The notes: generated from the sequence alone by a model not told the origin. Shown: positions 24,099 through 33,487, counted from the stretch's first letter. The stretch: 64,000 nt of DNA from Marinobacter manganoxydans MnI7-9 (GCF_000235625.1 NZ_AGTR01000060.1:51767-115766); one strand, 5' to 3'. Translations and numbers: made by a program.

Positions 24099-25215
24099 AT
24101 GTCCGAAGAGCTCAACGCTGACAAACAGGCCGAGGGGCTGCCCCGCAGCCAGGTCATTGGACTGATCCTCGGGGCTGCCTTTCTGCTGGCAACCATCATA
24201 CTCCCACCTCCGGAAACCATGGCCGCGGAAGCCTGGGCGGCGCTGGGGTTGATGCTGCTGATGGCTACCTGGTGGTCTACCGAAGCCATTCCGATTCCCG
24301 CCACTGCCTTGCTGCCAATCGTGCTGGTTCCCGCGCTCGGGCTCGGGACGGTTGGTGAAGCCACCGAGCCCTATGCCAATCCGATCATTTTCCTGTTCCT
24401 GGGGGGGGGGGCTTCACACTCGGGCTTGCGATGCAGCGATGGAACCTGCATCGCCGGATCGCCCTGATGACGCTGAAGGCCGTTGGCAGTAAACCCCGGC
24501 GGCAGATTGCCGGGTTCATGTTGGCAACCGCGTTTTTGAGCATGTGGGTCAGCAATACTGCAACAGCCATCATGATGCTGCCGATTGGTCTGTCGGTGGT
24601 GGCGATGATGAACAGCAATGACAATCCCGAGGGCATTCGGCGTTACGCCACGGCCCTCCTTTTGGCTATCGCCTATTCCGCCAGTATCGGTGGTATTGCC
24701 ACACTTATCGGCACACCGCCAAATGCCTTGCTGGCGGCCTACCTGAGCGAAAACCAGGGTATTTCTGTGGGCTTTGCCCAATGGATGTTGCTGGGGGTTC
24801 CAGTGACGGTTGTCATGCTGGCCCTGGCCTGGTGGTGGCTGACCCGGCGCGACTTCGGGCTGGGCATGGCCGGCGCCCTGCCAACCCTTGTCATGATTGT
24901 TCTGGTGGCGGGTATCATCATCTTTCTGACCGAAGTTACCAGCAATACCGCAACCGCGGCGGCGTTTCTGCCGTTGCTGGGGCGCTGGCCCTGAGTCAGG
25001 GCGTGTCACCGTTACTACTCACTGTGCCTGCCGCCATCGCGGCCAGCTGTGCCTTCATGATGCCGGTGGCCACGCCACCCAATGCCATCGTGTTCTCCAG
25101 TGGTCACATGCAGATCAGCGACATGATCAGAGCCGGGTTTGCTCTCAATCTGATGGGCATTGTCGTGGTAACTGCCCTGAGCTACCTGTTACTCGGCGTG
25201 GTCTTTACCTTTTGA
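24099..25215 (+). pseudogene. SLC13/DASS sodium-anion symporter, broken by two frameshifts and an internal deletion
   Basis: Three pieces in two shifts of frame read as one DASS transporter. Piece 1 (from 24099) runs through WWSTEAIPIPATALLPIVLV to FLFLGG and then hits a run of 11 Gs (24401-24411). Family members read FLFLGGF-x-LALAMQRW here, and the text resumes in another frame as FTLGLAMQRWNLHRR. Piece 2 continues to [15 protein letters not shown] and then stops at a TGA, because a G4 run (24979-24982) is one base short of the GGGGG needed to read [10 protein letters not shown]. Piece 3 finishes [20 protein letters not shown] to the stop at 25213-25215. Piece 2 also jumps from LTRRDFGL straight to GALPTLVM (near 24859-24875). 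Intact relatives have, as I recall, roughly 120-150 more residues there, including a whole helix group. The joined product would be about 370 aa against about 480. Either real decay or, for the G runs only, sequencing error. Confidence 0.85.
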
Positions 25216-25218
25216 ACG

Positions 25219-25241
25219 GCAGGCCCGGCAACCGGGCCTGC
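25219..25241. terminator. 10-bp GC-rich hairpin after the SLC13 pseudogene
   Basis: GCAGGCCCGG pairs perfectly with CCGGGCCTGC around a CAA loop, 4 bases after the stop codon. Only a short TT follows. A likely terminator isolating the downstream cluster. Confidence 0.6.
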
Positions 25242-25418
25242 TTCCCGATTCCCATCCATGTCATGAAACAGTTCTCAAATCCCCTTCCTAAGGCCCCTCC
25301 TGCAGCGACAGATTTGAGGCACAGTTATCTTTAAGGGCGCAGGCTTTTCGGTATCTTACCGTAACAACATGTAACCCGCTTAATAACGTGGCCAATAAAA
25401 ACAGGGACTTCGTCTGAC

Positions 25419-26219
25419 ATGCTGCTGGTGCTCGCTGGATCCATTCTTACATTCACCATGGTGCAGGAAGCGACCGTGGTGGAGCCTTTTGAGAAGGGCC
25501 AGATCGTCATTGAGCAGGATGTGGATTCCAGTCCTGTTGAATTGCGCTCCGACGTCAGGGTGGAGCCTCTGGTTGAACAGAAGTTCCGGAATATCGTGCG
25601 TCAGGCCTATGACTACAGCTGTGGAAGCGCGGCGCTGACCACCGTGCTGAACTTCTACCTGGGTCGGACCCTGTCGGAACGTCAGGTCATGGAGGGGCTG
25701 CTTCATTACGGCGAAAGCGAACGTATCGTGGAACGTCGCGCCTTTTCCATGCTGGATATGAAGCGACTGGTGACAGCGCTCGGTTATCCCTCAGGCGGCT
25801 TCCGGGCAACGATTGATGACCTCAAGGATCTTGATCACCCGGCGATCGTGCCCATCCATCACGCGGGTTTCAAACACTTCGTGGTGTTGAGGACGATTCG
25901 CGACGGGCGTGCCTATCTGGCAGACCCCTCGTTAGGGAATATCTCCTTCACGCTGGCTCAGTTCGAGGAAAAGTGGGACGACAATGTGCTCTTCATTGTC
26001 TTCCCGGGCAGCGATAAGCCACTGGACAACCTCGAGCTGAAGGAAGAAGACCTTCGCTTTGTGGATGACCAGACAATGACCCTTCTGGCGCTGGAAAGGA
26101 TACCGGCGTTTCACGAGTCCACCCAGCGGCGGATCCAGAATCTGCTGGAACGCCAGAAAAACAATCCCGACGGCAGTGTAGAAAACACCCGAAAGCAGTT
26201 GCACTACCGTCGTAACTAA
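25419..26219 (+). CDS. C39-family cysteine peptidase (FapD-like)
   Basis: The product has 266 aa. A short hydrophobic N-terminus (MLLVLAGSILTFTMV) may be a signal or anchor. The peptidase domain spans about residues 60-195. The candidate triad is visible: Cys68 in YDYSCGSAAL, His153 in GFKHFVVL, and Asp169 in LADPSLGN. C39 peptidases usually process bacteriocin leaders, but free-standing periplasmic versions such as FapD serve functional-amyloid secretion. The C-terminal 70 residues are charged and helical. The next gene encodes a barrel with an N-terminal coiled coil, like FapF. No amyloid subunit gene is present. The Shine-Dalgarno before the ATG is weak. Confidence 0.75.
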   Translation: MLLVLAGSILTFTMVQEATVVEPFEKGQIVIEQDVDSSPVELRSDVRVEPLVEQKFRNIVRQAYDYSCGSAALTTVLNFYLGRTLSERQVMEGLLHYGESERIVERRAFSMLDMKRLVTALGYPSGGFRATIDDLKDLDHPAIVPIHHAGFKHFVVLRTIRDGRAYLADPSLGNISFTLAQFEEKWDDNVLFIVFPGSDKPLDNLELKEEDLRFVDDQTMTLLALERIPAFHESTQRRIQNLLERQKNNPDGSVENTRKQLHYRRN

Positions 26220-26273
26220 TTCGCCGGGTAATCCCCGGGGCAGGAACACTACAAATAAAATAAGGGAGTCAGG

Positions 26274-27284
26274 ATGAATCGTTGGTTTGTGCGAGGTTTT
26301 ATCCTTGTTTCCACGGCAGGTCTGCTTCCGGGCATGGCCCTGGCGCAGGAAGGGAGTGTGGACCAGGCGCGGGAAGCGCTGGCCAAGCAGGAAGGAGACG
26401 AGGACGCTTCACAACAGCTTGAAGAGGTGTTCCAGGCTGCAGAGAAGAACTATTCGCTGCAGAAGAAGGGTTCCCATTCATTGAATTATTCGTTCGACTA
26501 TTCCTACACGGCAGACCAGCGGCTGGATCTGGCCATCACCAATGGATCAGTGAGAAACCTGGACGTGGTGCCGTCGGCAACCCACAGCTTCACCAATTCC
26601 TTTTCCTACGATTACGGCCTGTTGGACAACCTGACGGTGGGTACCCGTATTCCGCTGGTCGTCAAATACGACACTCAGGACGAGCTGAATATCTATGATT
26701 TTGGCGATATTTCTTTTACCGGGCGCTGGCAGCCATTTGCCTACGTTCCAGGCAAGATGTCGACCACCTTGTTCGGAACCCTCTCCACAAAGACCGGCGT
26801 CAGCCCCTACGAGATAGACATCAACGAGCAGCTGTCCACCGGCAGTGGCTACTATTCCATCGGGGGTGGAGCGAGCCTGTCCAAGGTCCTGGATCCGGTG
26901 GTGGTGTTCGGCTCAGTGAGCGCCACCTATAACTTGCCGGCTGAAGATCTGCAGCAGGTGCGTGGTGCACGTCTTCTGGAAGAGGTGGACCCTGGCTTCG
27001 GGCTCTCCGGGTCCGCCGGTTTCGCCTACTCCCTGTCCTACGACATTTCTCTCAGCATCTCGGCCCAGCTCAGCTACAGCGACGAAACCGTCCTGACCTT
27101 CACGAATGGCGACCAGGCCGTCGCCCAGGACCAGATGACGGGGTTTATGAGCATGTCTCTGGGGACCCGTATCAGTGATACCACCATTGTAAACACGAGT
27201 TTGGGTATCGGTCTTACCGAGGATGCCCCGGACTTCTCCCTGGGGGTCTCCCTGCCCATTAACTTCTCCGGTCTCAAAGAGTGA
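26274..27284 (+). CDS. Outer-membrane barrel with N-terminal coiled coil (FapF-like)
   Basis: The product has 336 aa. A signal peptide ending in GMALAQ is followed by a short acidic helical segment (about residues 27-65: VDQAREALAKQEGDEDASQQ, LEEVFQAAEKNYSLQKKG) and then about 270 residues of alternating strands (HSLNYSFDYSYTADQ and so on to DFSLGVSLPINFSGL). A coiled coil ahead of a barrel is the layout of the amyloid secretion pore FapF. A C39 peptidase gene lies 54 bases upstream, as fapD precedes fapF within fap operons. GGAG and AGG precede the ATG. A generic outer-membrane transporter is the alternative. Confidence 0.65.
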   Translation: MNRWFVRGFILVSTAGLLPGMALAQEGSVDQAREALAKQEGDEDASQQLEEVFQAAEKNYSLQKKGSHSLNYSFDYSYTADQRLDLAITNGSVRNLDVVPSATHSFTNSFSYDYGLLDNLTVGTRIPLVVKYDTQDELNIYDFGDISFTGRWQPFAYVPGKMSTTLFGTLSTKTGVSPYEIDINEQLSTGSGYYSIGGGASLSKVLDPVVVFGSVSATYNLPAEDLQQVRGARLLEEVDPGFGLSGSAGFAYSLSYDISLSISAQLSYSDETVLTFTNGDQAVAQDQMTGFMSMSLGTRISDTTIVNTSLGIGLTEDAPDFSLGVSLPINFSGLKE

Positions 27285-27322
27285 TTGGTGTCGTTGACGA
27301 TCTACGGGAAGGGAAGGATTTC

Positions 27323-28948
27323 ATGGGACAGAGAAACCACAACCGTCAGATTCTCGCGGCACTGGTTGCCACGACCCTTTCTTGCGGTGCCCAGGCCCAG
27401 CTGGCGCAGAACCTGACCATTCATCCCAAGGCACTGGCACTTGGCAACGCCGTGACCGCCGATCCGCCCGGGATCATGGCGATTCACTACAATCCTGCTG
27501 GCCTGACCAAACTGGACGGGCGTCAGCTGGAAGTGAATCTGATGAGCGTCTATCTGGACATTGACGCGGATTTCACGGCACCGGAAGGCTATGAGATTTT
27601 CGGTATCGACGGCCTTGAAACGGATCCACTGACCGGAAAGCAGCGGGACCCGGTTGCCAATACCCGCAGCCATACCAACAACGTGGCCCTGTATCTGCCG
27701 GGTTACGGTATTCTCCGCGCGCCCCCGGGACCGGCCCTGGCGCCGTCAGCAGGTATCAGTATCAACCCGCCGGGCTCCAAACTGACCTTCGGGAATGCCT
27801 TTTACCTGCCGTTGGCAGCCGGTTTCTACCGTGATAAGGATGACCCTGGCCGTTACCAGCCCCAGGCCACGGCGCTGCAGCGCACGACTTATCTCTCACC
27901 CACGGTCGGTTATGAAATCAATGACGACTGGTCCGTGGGTGCCGGTATCCACCTGTCCCATATGGGAATCGCGGCAGACCAGTACATGCGGGCGCCCAAC
28001 CTGCTGCTGGGGGTGGCTGAAGTTCTGCAGGACGCATTCAACTGCGAGAGTGGTGACGAGCCCCTGCAGCCCTGGCTAGCGCTTTGTGGCGGTAATGTCG
28101 GTCCCTGGGACGATATCGGTGCTCTGAGTATCAACGTTCAGGAAACCCTGTCACCCACCTATGCACTAGGGGTGATGTGGGAGCCAACTGATTGGTTCAG
28201 CTGGGGGGCGAGCTATACCTCTGAAGCTGAAATGAACATGAAGGGCACCTTCGAAATCCAGTACACCGATGACTGGTCCGGCTTCTGGCAGAGCGTTAAC
28301 GGATCGGTGCTGGGTGCGATTACCTCGGCGATCCTGAGTCTTCCGTCCGGTGCGCCCAAGGAATCCGGCAACGTCAGTATGGATCTGGTGTATCCCCAGC
28401 ACTTCCAGACTGGTATCAGTGTTGACGTGCATCCGAAACTGACCCTCAACGCCGACATTGGCTGGACCGATTACAAACAGTGGGACGCCTTTGTTTTCCG
28501 GTTTGATCGTAATCTGGAGTTTCTCAATGCGGCCCGGATCCTGTCGCCGGACAATGCCACGCCGAATACCCTGAGGTTGCCCCTGGGTTTCAAGAGCCAG
28601 TGGAACTGGGCGTTTGGCATGGAGTTTCATGCGTCTTCCCGTCTGGACCTGCGTGCTGGCGTGGAAATACGGGATTCGGTTATCCCGGATGATCAGCGAC
28701 AGGTTATGGCGCCATTTGGTGGGGCAAACCTCTACAGCATCGGTATGGGGTACCAGTGGGATAAGGACACCGAAATTGACATGAATCTCAGTTATCTTCA
28801 TTCGGTGGAGTCGATTCCCGCGGACACCAGCTGTAATCTGAACTGCGACAACATCACCAACATTATCTACAACCCCTATGCAGGCCTGGATGTCAAAACC
28901 TCGCTACGGGTTGTGATGGCGGGCCTCAGTTTCCGGACCAAGTTCTGA
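27323..28948 (+). CDS. OmpP1/FadL/TodX-family outer-membrane transport protein
   Basis: The product has 541 aa from ATG 27323 (AAGGA 4 bases upstream); the frame is open back to 27281. The signal peptide ends at GAQAQ. The mature N-terminus contains ALALGNAVTADPPGIMAIHY followed by NPAGLTKL, the NPAG motif of the FadL plug domain. A barrel follows, ending in GLSFRTKF. FadL-type channels carry hydrophobic compounds such as fatty acids or hydrocarbons across the outer membrane. At 541 aa it is longer than E. coli FadL (about 440), with inserts such as the segment holding CESGDEPLQPWLALCGG (a likely disulfide) and another Cys pair near the end (CNLNC). It starts 38 bases after the FapF-like gene. 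Confidence 0.85.
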   Translation: MGQRNHNRQILAALVATTLSCGAQAQLAQNLTIHPKALALGNAVTADPPGIMAIHYNPAGLTKLDGRQLEVNLMSVYLDIDADFTAPEGYEIFGIDGLETDPLTGKQRDPVANTRSHTNNVALYLPGYGILRAPPGPALAPSAGISINPPGSKLTFGNAFYLPLAAGFYRDKDDPGRYQPQATALQRTTYLSPTVGYEINDDWSVGAGIHLSHMGIAADQYMRAPNLLLGVAEVLQDAFNCESGDEPLQPWLALCGGNVGPWDDIGALSINVQETLSPTYALGVMWEPTDWFSWGASYTSEAEMNMKGTFEIQYTDDWSGFWQSVNGSVLGAITSAILSLPSGAPKESGNVSMDLVYPQHFQTGISVDVHPKLTLNADIGWTDYKQWDAFVFRFDRNLEFLNAARILSPDNATPNTLRLPLGFKSQWNWAFGMEFHASSRLDLRAGVEIRDSVIPDDQRQVMAPFGGANLYSIGMGYQWDKDTEIDMNLSYLHSVESIPADTSCNLNCDNITNIIYNPYAGLDVKTSLRVVMAGLSFRTKF

Positions 28949-28981
28949 GTGGTGCCATTGACCAGAGGGTAGTCATTCGCA

Positions 28982-30076
28982 GTGATTAACGGCTCTTTAC
29001 GGAAATCAGCCTTGTGCCTTTCTCTGGCAGCAGTTCTCGGAGGCTGCCAGATTGGCGGGTCTACGGTGTCGGAACGGGAAGGTTATTTCACGTGGGTAGA
29101 CGAGCAGGGCAGGGTTCGATACTCACCGATAACCGGAGCCGAGCAGAAAGACTTGAATCGTGAGTCTGCAGAGGTAGTTGAAGAGGTAGCTATAGAGGTA
29201 GCTGAAGAGCAGCGCGATCCGGAATCCGAGAAACACCCGGTGCAGTCAGATAGTGGGGCGAGCCCGGAGTCAGGGCCGCAGGAAAACACCGAGTACACAC
29301 TCGAAAACTACCCGGATGCCGGCGAGCTTGAAAAAGATGGCTACGTTCGGCCGGGGGAGCGGCAACCCTATTTCACCTGGCGAGACGCCGAGGGCAATGT
29401 CCGGGTCAGCTATTACCGGCCGGACATCCGCTCTGATCTTGAGAAAGGGCTGGTGGAGCCACCCGTTCAGATCACCGAAGCCAGCGTTTACCATTCAGGT
29501 CCCGATGGTGCAGGCCAGGCTCCGGTAGAGGGCTATGATCCGGACGCCTTTGCCATCCTGGGCATTGAGGCTTCAACAGACGATTTCTTTGCCCGGTTTT
29601 CAGCGACCTGTTGCGATTCCATGGATGCCGCCAGTCGACAAGGGTGGCAATCGGGACGGGAGTTTGGCGTTACCCTCTCGGATCGTTCAGCTACATATCC
29701 GTTTCTTACCGGAACCAGCCCCTATCAACTGATTGCACTTCCGGACGCGGATAAGCACGGCAGTCTTGTCATACGCCTGCGCTCCTATGCCAAAGACGGG
29801 GTGGTGGTGCCCTCCCTGGTGTTTCTCGATGAGAAGATGGCGCCGTTAAGACTGGTAACAGACCTGGTTATGGATTTTACCCCCGAGAACTGGCACCGGC
29901 GCGGCTATCTGGAAGCATGGGTTCCTGCTTTTCCGGGCCAGGGAGAGCGTTGGCTTGTCCTGTTTACCCGAGAGCAGGACCTGGAGGGCCAGACCGTTAT
30001 AGAGACCCGTGCCGGCCCCGAGAAAATTCCTCACATCAGGCACGGTGAAATTGGCCTGATGCAGGTGGAGGGGTGA
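28982..30076 (+). CDS. MalM-like lipoprotein with two DUF4124-like motifs
   Basis: The product has 364 aa from GTG 28982. The lipobox AAVLGGC is clear. Two similar short motifs follow: YFTWVDEQGRVRYSP (about residues 36-50) and YFTWRDAEGNVRVSYYRPD (about 129-147), each resembling the DUF4124 pattern. They are separated by a Glu-rich stretch made of repeated gaggtag-type codons. The C-terminal half (about 190-360: FFARFSATCCDSMD, PFLTGTSPYQLIALPD, LRSYAKDGVVVPSLVFLDE) resembles MalM of the maltose operon. No maltose genes are nearby. It ends the four-gene envelope cluster and is convergent with the deacetylase gene, 4 bases away. Confidence 0.7.
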   Translation: MINGSLRKSALCLSLAAVLGGCQIGGSTVSEREGYFTWVDEQGRVRYSPITGAEQKDLNRESAEVVEEVAIEVAEEQRDPESEKHPVQSDSGASPESGPQENTEYTLENYPDAGELEKDGYVRPGERQPYFTWRDAEGNVRVSYYRPDIRSDLEKGLVEPPVQITEASVYHSGPDGAGQAPVEGYDPDAFAILGIEASTDDFFARFSATCCDSMDAASRQGWQSGREFGVTLSDRSATYPFLTGTSPYQLIALPDADKHGSLVIRLRSYAKDGVVVPSLVFLDEKMAPLRLVTDLVMDFTPENWHRRGYLEAWVPAFPGQGERWLVLFTREQDLEGQTVIETRAGPEKIPHIRHGEIGLMQVEG

Positions 30077-30080
30077 GGGT

Positions 30081-31112
30081 TCAGTCTTCAGGTTTGCTCA
30101 GGTCCAGCCACTGCTGGGATAGCCAGTAGTAACTGCCATCGCCCGCAGGGTGGGTGCAGTTGTAGCGGAATCGCCGGCTATTGAAGGCCTCAGGGGCCTT
30201 TACTTCCACATTGCCATCAGTCACGTCAAAGTCGATACGTCCCTGACCGGAGGCAAAGCAGGTCAACCGGTTGGCATCAATGGGTTCAACCAGCGGGAAA
30301 ACCAGGGTGGGCGGATTCTCCGAGATCACCCCGTCCGGCAGCTCGCCGGTATCAACAGGGAAGGCTTTGCTGCGAAGTTTGTTCTCAAGGCTCCCCAACT
30401 GGCCGTAGGCGTTTGCCATCGGAAAACGCGGCAATCGGGTTTTCTCGGTTTGTTGGCCGATGGCGCCGGATTGCTGGCCAAAACCGTACCAGCCCCGCTC
30501 GGCCACTTTGCGCTCCAGTGCTTCGTCAAACTCGCCGTAAGGGTACGCAAACATGGGTGCAGGCGCCTTCAATTCCCTGGAGAGGGTCCCCTGGGCTGAG
30601 TCGAGACTGCTGGTAACCCTGGCTTGCCAGTCACTCTGACTTTCGTTCGGTTTACGGGCAAGATGCCCATGGTCAGCGCTGTGGTTGGCAATGGTTACGC
30701 CCGGTCGTTCGGCCAACTCCCGAATCTGATCCCAGGCCATGTAGCCGGTTCGGCCAACGGCTTCCGTATTTACAAAAATCGTGTAGGGGTAGGCCTTTTC
30801 GGCCAGCAGTGGAGCCGCCGTATGGTAGACGGAGTCGTAGGCGTCATCAAAGGTAATGGCGATGTGATTACCTTGCCCATCGGTACCGGCCAGCGTTGTT
30901 TCGGTGCCTTGCTGTAGATCCACAACGTCCAGCTCCAGATCCGAGATCATGTTCAGCTGGCCCTCGAAAAGAGACACAGACGTGCTGGTAGCGGGCGGCG
31001 TTGAATCACTGACATGATGATACTGCAGGACAACGAGGTCAGCGCGGGCTGAGATGGCGGTCGCCGTAATCGCGACGAGAAGGGAAAGTTTCAGGAATGC
31101 TGTGAGCGGCAT
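30081..31112 (-). CDS. Secreted polysaccharide deacetylase family protein
   Basis: The product has 343 aa. The signal peptide ends near ISARA. The NodB-type domain spans about residues 80-235. ITFDDAYDSV gives the catalytic and metal Asp pair, ANHSADHGH gives the metal His residues (HSxxH-like), and YPYGEFDE gives the third motif. The C-terminal 100 residues form a beta-rich domain with a Cys pair, perhaps carbohydrate binding. Such enzymes remove acetyl groups from N-acetylated polysaccharides or peptidoglycan. A single gene, convergent with the MalM-like gene. Confidence 0.82.
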   Translation of the reverse strand: MPLTAFLKLSLLVAITATAISARADLVVLQYHHVSDSTPPATSTSVSLFEGQLNMISDLELDVVDLQQGTETTLAGTDGQGNHIAITFDDAYDSVYHTAAPLLAEKAYPYTIFVNTEAVGRTGYMAWDQIRELAERPGVTIANHSADHGHLARKPNESQSDWQARVTSSLDSAQGTLSRELKAPAPMFAYPYGEFDEALERKVAERGWYGFGQQSGAIGQQTEKTRLPRFPMANAYGQLGSLENKLRSKAFPVDTGELPDGVISENPPTLVFPLVEPIDANRLTCFASGQGRIDFDVTDGNVEVKAPEAFNSRRFRYNCTHPAGDGSYYWLSQQWLDLSKPED

Positions 31113-31157
31113 ATCGTCTCCTGTATTTATCGGCCCTGGCCAGATCGAAAAGGCCGG

Positions 31158-31832
31158 TCAGATGCTGTGACGGAAGTGGGCTTTCAGTACCGCAAAGGCC
31201 TGATTGAGATGCTGAATGGTTTCGGTCTTGCCGCCGCGGTCCGGGTGAGCGTGCATGACCGCCCGGCGGAATCGCTGTTTGACCGTTGGAAAGTCTGTAG
31301 GGACAGCCTGAAATCCCAGTACTTCGGCGGCTTCCCTGGCTTCGGATTGCGCCGGTGCCTGGCCTGGAGCACCTGCCCAGAAATCATTCACCATCTGTTG
31401 AATGGCTTCCTCCGGCAGACGGTACTGGGAAAGATCCAGATAGAATTGACGAAGTGTGTCGACACTGTCCGGAACCCCTTCGCCACCGACCACCGACTGT
31501 GACTCGATCCGGATGCTCAAGGGCGAAATTTTCAGGCTCTCGCCGGTTTCGGATAACTGGTCACGAAGACGGTAGAGCACGTGAAACAACAGAAAATGCA
31601 CCGGATAGAGTTTTTCCGGTTCGCTGAAAACAACCTGTCCAAGCAGTTCCCAGGGCGGTCTCTGAAGCGCCTTGATCAGCGATAATTCATTCAAGCCCGC
31701 CGGTGCCGATCTGAGTTCGTGCTCAACGGCCACCAGCAGGTGCTGAATCTGCTGCTCCAGGCAGTCATCATCATCCACAGTCCTGGGATGAGAAGCATTG
31801 ATGGGAGAATGGCTGTCTGTCATAGGACTCAT
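31158..31832 (-). CDS. DnaJ-domain protein
   Basis: The product has about 224 aa from ATG 31832; ATG 31823 is equally possible, and a longer frame from 31883 would overlap the TetR gene. The C-terminal J domain (about residues 165-220) carries the HPD tripeptide in VMHAHPDRGGK, followed by LNQAFAVLKAHF. The N-terminal part has LLVAVEHELRSAPAGLNELS and a helical region (KALQRPPWELLGQVVF) seen in the DNA-J related protein family of Pseudomonas and relatives. It would stimulate DnaK. It starts about 20 bases after the TetR stop, so the two are probably co-transcribed. Confidence 0.82.
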   Translation of the reverse strand: MSPMTDSHSPINASHPRTVDDDDCLEQQIQHLLVAVEHELRSAPAGLNELSLIKALQRPPWELLGQVVFSEPEKLYPVHFLLFHVLYRLRDQLSETGESLKISPLSIRIESQSVVGGEGVPDSVDTLRQFYLDLSQYRLPEEAIQQMVNDFWAGAPGQAPAQSEAREAAEVLGFQAVPTDFPTVKQRFRRAVMHAHPDRGGKTETIQHLNQAFAVLKAHFRHSI

Positions 31833-31851
31833 GTTAGGGCACTGCGGCCCA

Positions 31852-32496
31852 TCAGGGAAGTGCGGCCACCTGCGGAAGTCCACCCATGAACAGGGCGGTG
31901 GAGAACCGGGTCGCCGTTAACGCTTCCGCATCCGCCGACTCCGGGTTGCTGTGGGCGCGCCTTGCCAGCGTCAGGCTGGTCTCGTAGGCGACGCCGAAAA
32001 AAGCGGCGCACAGGTACTCGTACTCAATCCGGGGAAGAAGCCCGCGTTCCATCGCCTCGCGAACATCTTCTTCCAGAGATAACATGGCCAGGCCGAGAAT
32101 ATCCGAACCGAACAGTTCCCGAAGTGCCCGGTCATTGCGGTGAGCGAGTTCATACACCAGCGGATCCCGGGCGGTCGCGGTATAGAGGGCCAGGTAGGCG
32201 TAGTGGATGAAATCCTCAGGATTGTCGGCTGCCCGCCGCTGTTGGCTGAGATTGTTGTTCAGATTGGTCAGGAAGTCGGTAAGCAAAGCCGCGAAAATAT
32301 CCTGCTTGCTTGAGAAATAATTGTAGAAGGTGCCGGCTGCAAGACCCGTTCGCCGAACGATGTCGCGGATGGTTGAGTTTTCGTACCCCCGCTCGCGAAA
32401 ACACTCCCGGGCGGCATGCAGGATTGCCCTGCGGTTCCGGATGCGGTTCTGTTCCCGTTTACCAGCGGCTTCTTCACTCGATTGCAACGTATCCAT
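31852..32496 (-). CDS. TetR/AcrR-family transcriptional regulator
   Basis: The product has 214 aa. The ATG at 32496 is chosen for the AGGATA 5 bases upstream and because the HTH starts soon after. The DNA-binding domain (about residues 18-65) reads [20 protein letters not shown] and later [21 protein letters not shown], the canonical TetR recognition-helix pattern. The C-terminal ligand domain is helical. It is divergent from ttcA, with the two starts about 58-73 bases apart, so it could influence that promoter, but the target is unknown. Confidence 0.88.
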   Translation of the reverse strand: MDTLQSSEEAAGKREQNRIRNRRAILHAARECFRERGYENSTIRDIVRRTGLAAGTFYNYFSSKQDIFAALLTDFLTNLNNNLSQQRRAADNPEDFIHYAYLALYTATARDPLVYELAHRNDRALRELFGSDILGLAMLSLEEDVREAMERGLLPRIEYEYLCAAFFGVAYETSLTLARRAHSNPESADAEALTATRFSTALFMGGLPQVAALP

Positions 32497-32529
32497 GTTG
32501 GTATCCTGTCCCTGAATCCATGTGACGCG

Positions 32530-32535
32530 TATAAT
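32530..32535 (+). promoter_or_regulatory. Candidate -10 element of ttcA
   Basis: A perfect TATAAT lies 19-34 bases before the possible ttcA starts (32554 and 32569). The -35 region at proper spacing is poor (TGTCCC). The element lies between the divergent tetR and ttcA starts. Confidence 0.35.
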
Positions 32536-32568
32536 CCCACGTCCACTTGCCTTATGAACGTAGTTGGT

Positions 32569-33483
32569 ATGTCCGAAGCAATGATCGCCAGTGCCGAACA
32601 ATCCCTCAACTCAGAGCGGGAGCGCCGCCAGAAGCTGGAGTTGAACAAGCTGCAGAAACGTCTGCGCCGCGAAGTCGGGCAGGCGATTGCCGATTTTTCG
32701 ATGATTGAGGCCGGTGACAAAGTCATGTGCTGCCTCAGCGGCGGAAAAGACTCTTACGCCATGCTCGATATCCTGCTTAACCTGCAGAAGAGCGCGCCTG
32801 TCTCGTTCGAGCTGATTGCCGTCAACCTTGACCAGAAACAGCCCGGTTTCCCGGAAGAGGTGTTGCCCGAGTACCTGTCCTCCATGGGTATCGAGTACCA
32901 CATCATCGAAAAGGACACTTACAGTATTGTTAAGGAAAAAGTCCCCGAAGGGAAGACTACCTGCGGTCTGTGTAGCCGGCTACGTCGCGGAATTCTCTAT
33001 AATTTCGCCGAAGAGCACGGAGTAACCAAGATTGCGCTCGGTCACCATAGGGACGATCTGCTGGAAACCCTGTTCCTGAACATGTTCTATGGCGGCAAAC
33101 TGAAATCCATGCCGCCAGTTCTGCACAGTGATGATGGCCGCAATACCGTTATCCGGCCGCTGGCCTACAGCCGGGAAAAAGATATCGCCCGCTACGCCGG
33201 TCTGAGAGAGTTTCCCATTATTCCCTGCAACCTGTGTGGTTCACAGGAGAACTTGCAGCGCCAGGTTATCAAGGACATGTTCCAGAGCTGGGACAAGCAG
33301 CACCCCGGCCGGTTGGAAACCATGTTCCGGGCCATGTGCAATGTGGAACCCTCGCACCTGGCGGATACCAATCTCTACGATTTCAAGGAAGGCAAGCGCC
33401 TCGGTGGCAAGCGCCAGGCCGTACAGACGGCTGAACCCGAGACCGCAACTGACTTCGGTCGCCTGGATGTCCTGAATATCTAG
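32569..33483 (+). CDS. ttcA: tRNA 2-thiocytidine(32) synthetase TtcA
   Basis: The product has 304 aa from ATG 32569; ATG 32554 is an in-frame alternative, and neither has a strong Shine-Dalgarno. The PP-loop SGGKDS binds ATP. The two CxxC pairs, TTCGLC and PCNLC, bind the [4Fe-4S] cluster. Long blocks such as [19 protein letters not shown] and ALGHHRDD match E. coli TtcA. The enzyme thiolates C32 of certain tRNAs. The C-terminal tail of about 30 residues after [11 protein letters not shown] extends past E. coli TtcA. The gene is convergent with the TauE/SafE-like gene. Confidence 0.95.
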   Translation: MSEAMIASAEQSLNSERERRQKLELNKLQKRLRREVGQAIADFSMIEAGDKVMCCLSGGKDSYAMLDILLNLQKSAPVSFELIAVNLDQKQPGFPEEVLPEYLSSMGIEYHIIEKDTYSIVKEKVPEGKTTCGLCSRLRRGILYNFAEEHGVTKIALGHHRDDLLETLFLNMFYGGKLKSMPPVLHSDDGRNTVIRPLAYSREKDIARYAGLREFPIIPCNLCGSQENLQRQVIKDMFQSWDKQHPGRLETMFRAMCNVEPSHLADTNLYDFKEGKRLGGKRQAVQTAEPETATDFGRLDVLNI

Positions 33484-33487
33484 CCGG

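Noticed and set aside
25345-25362. Small inverted repeat CGGTA-TCT-TACCG upstream of the C39 peptidase gene
   Set aside because: A 5-base arm is expected by chance in a gap of this size; no operator could be argued.
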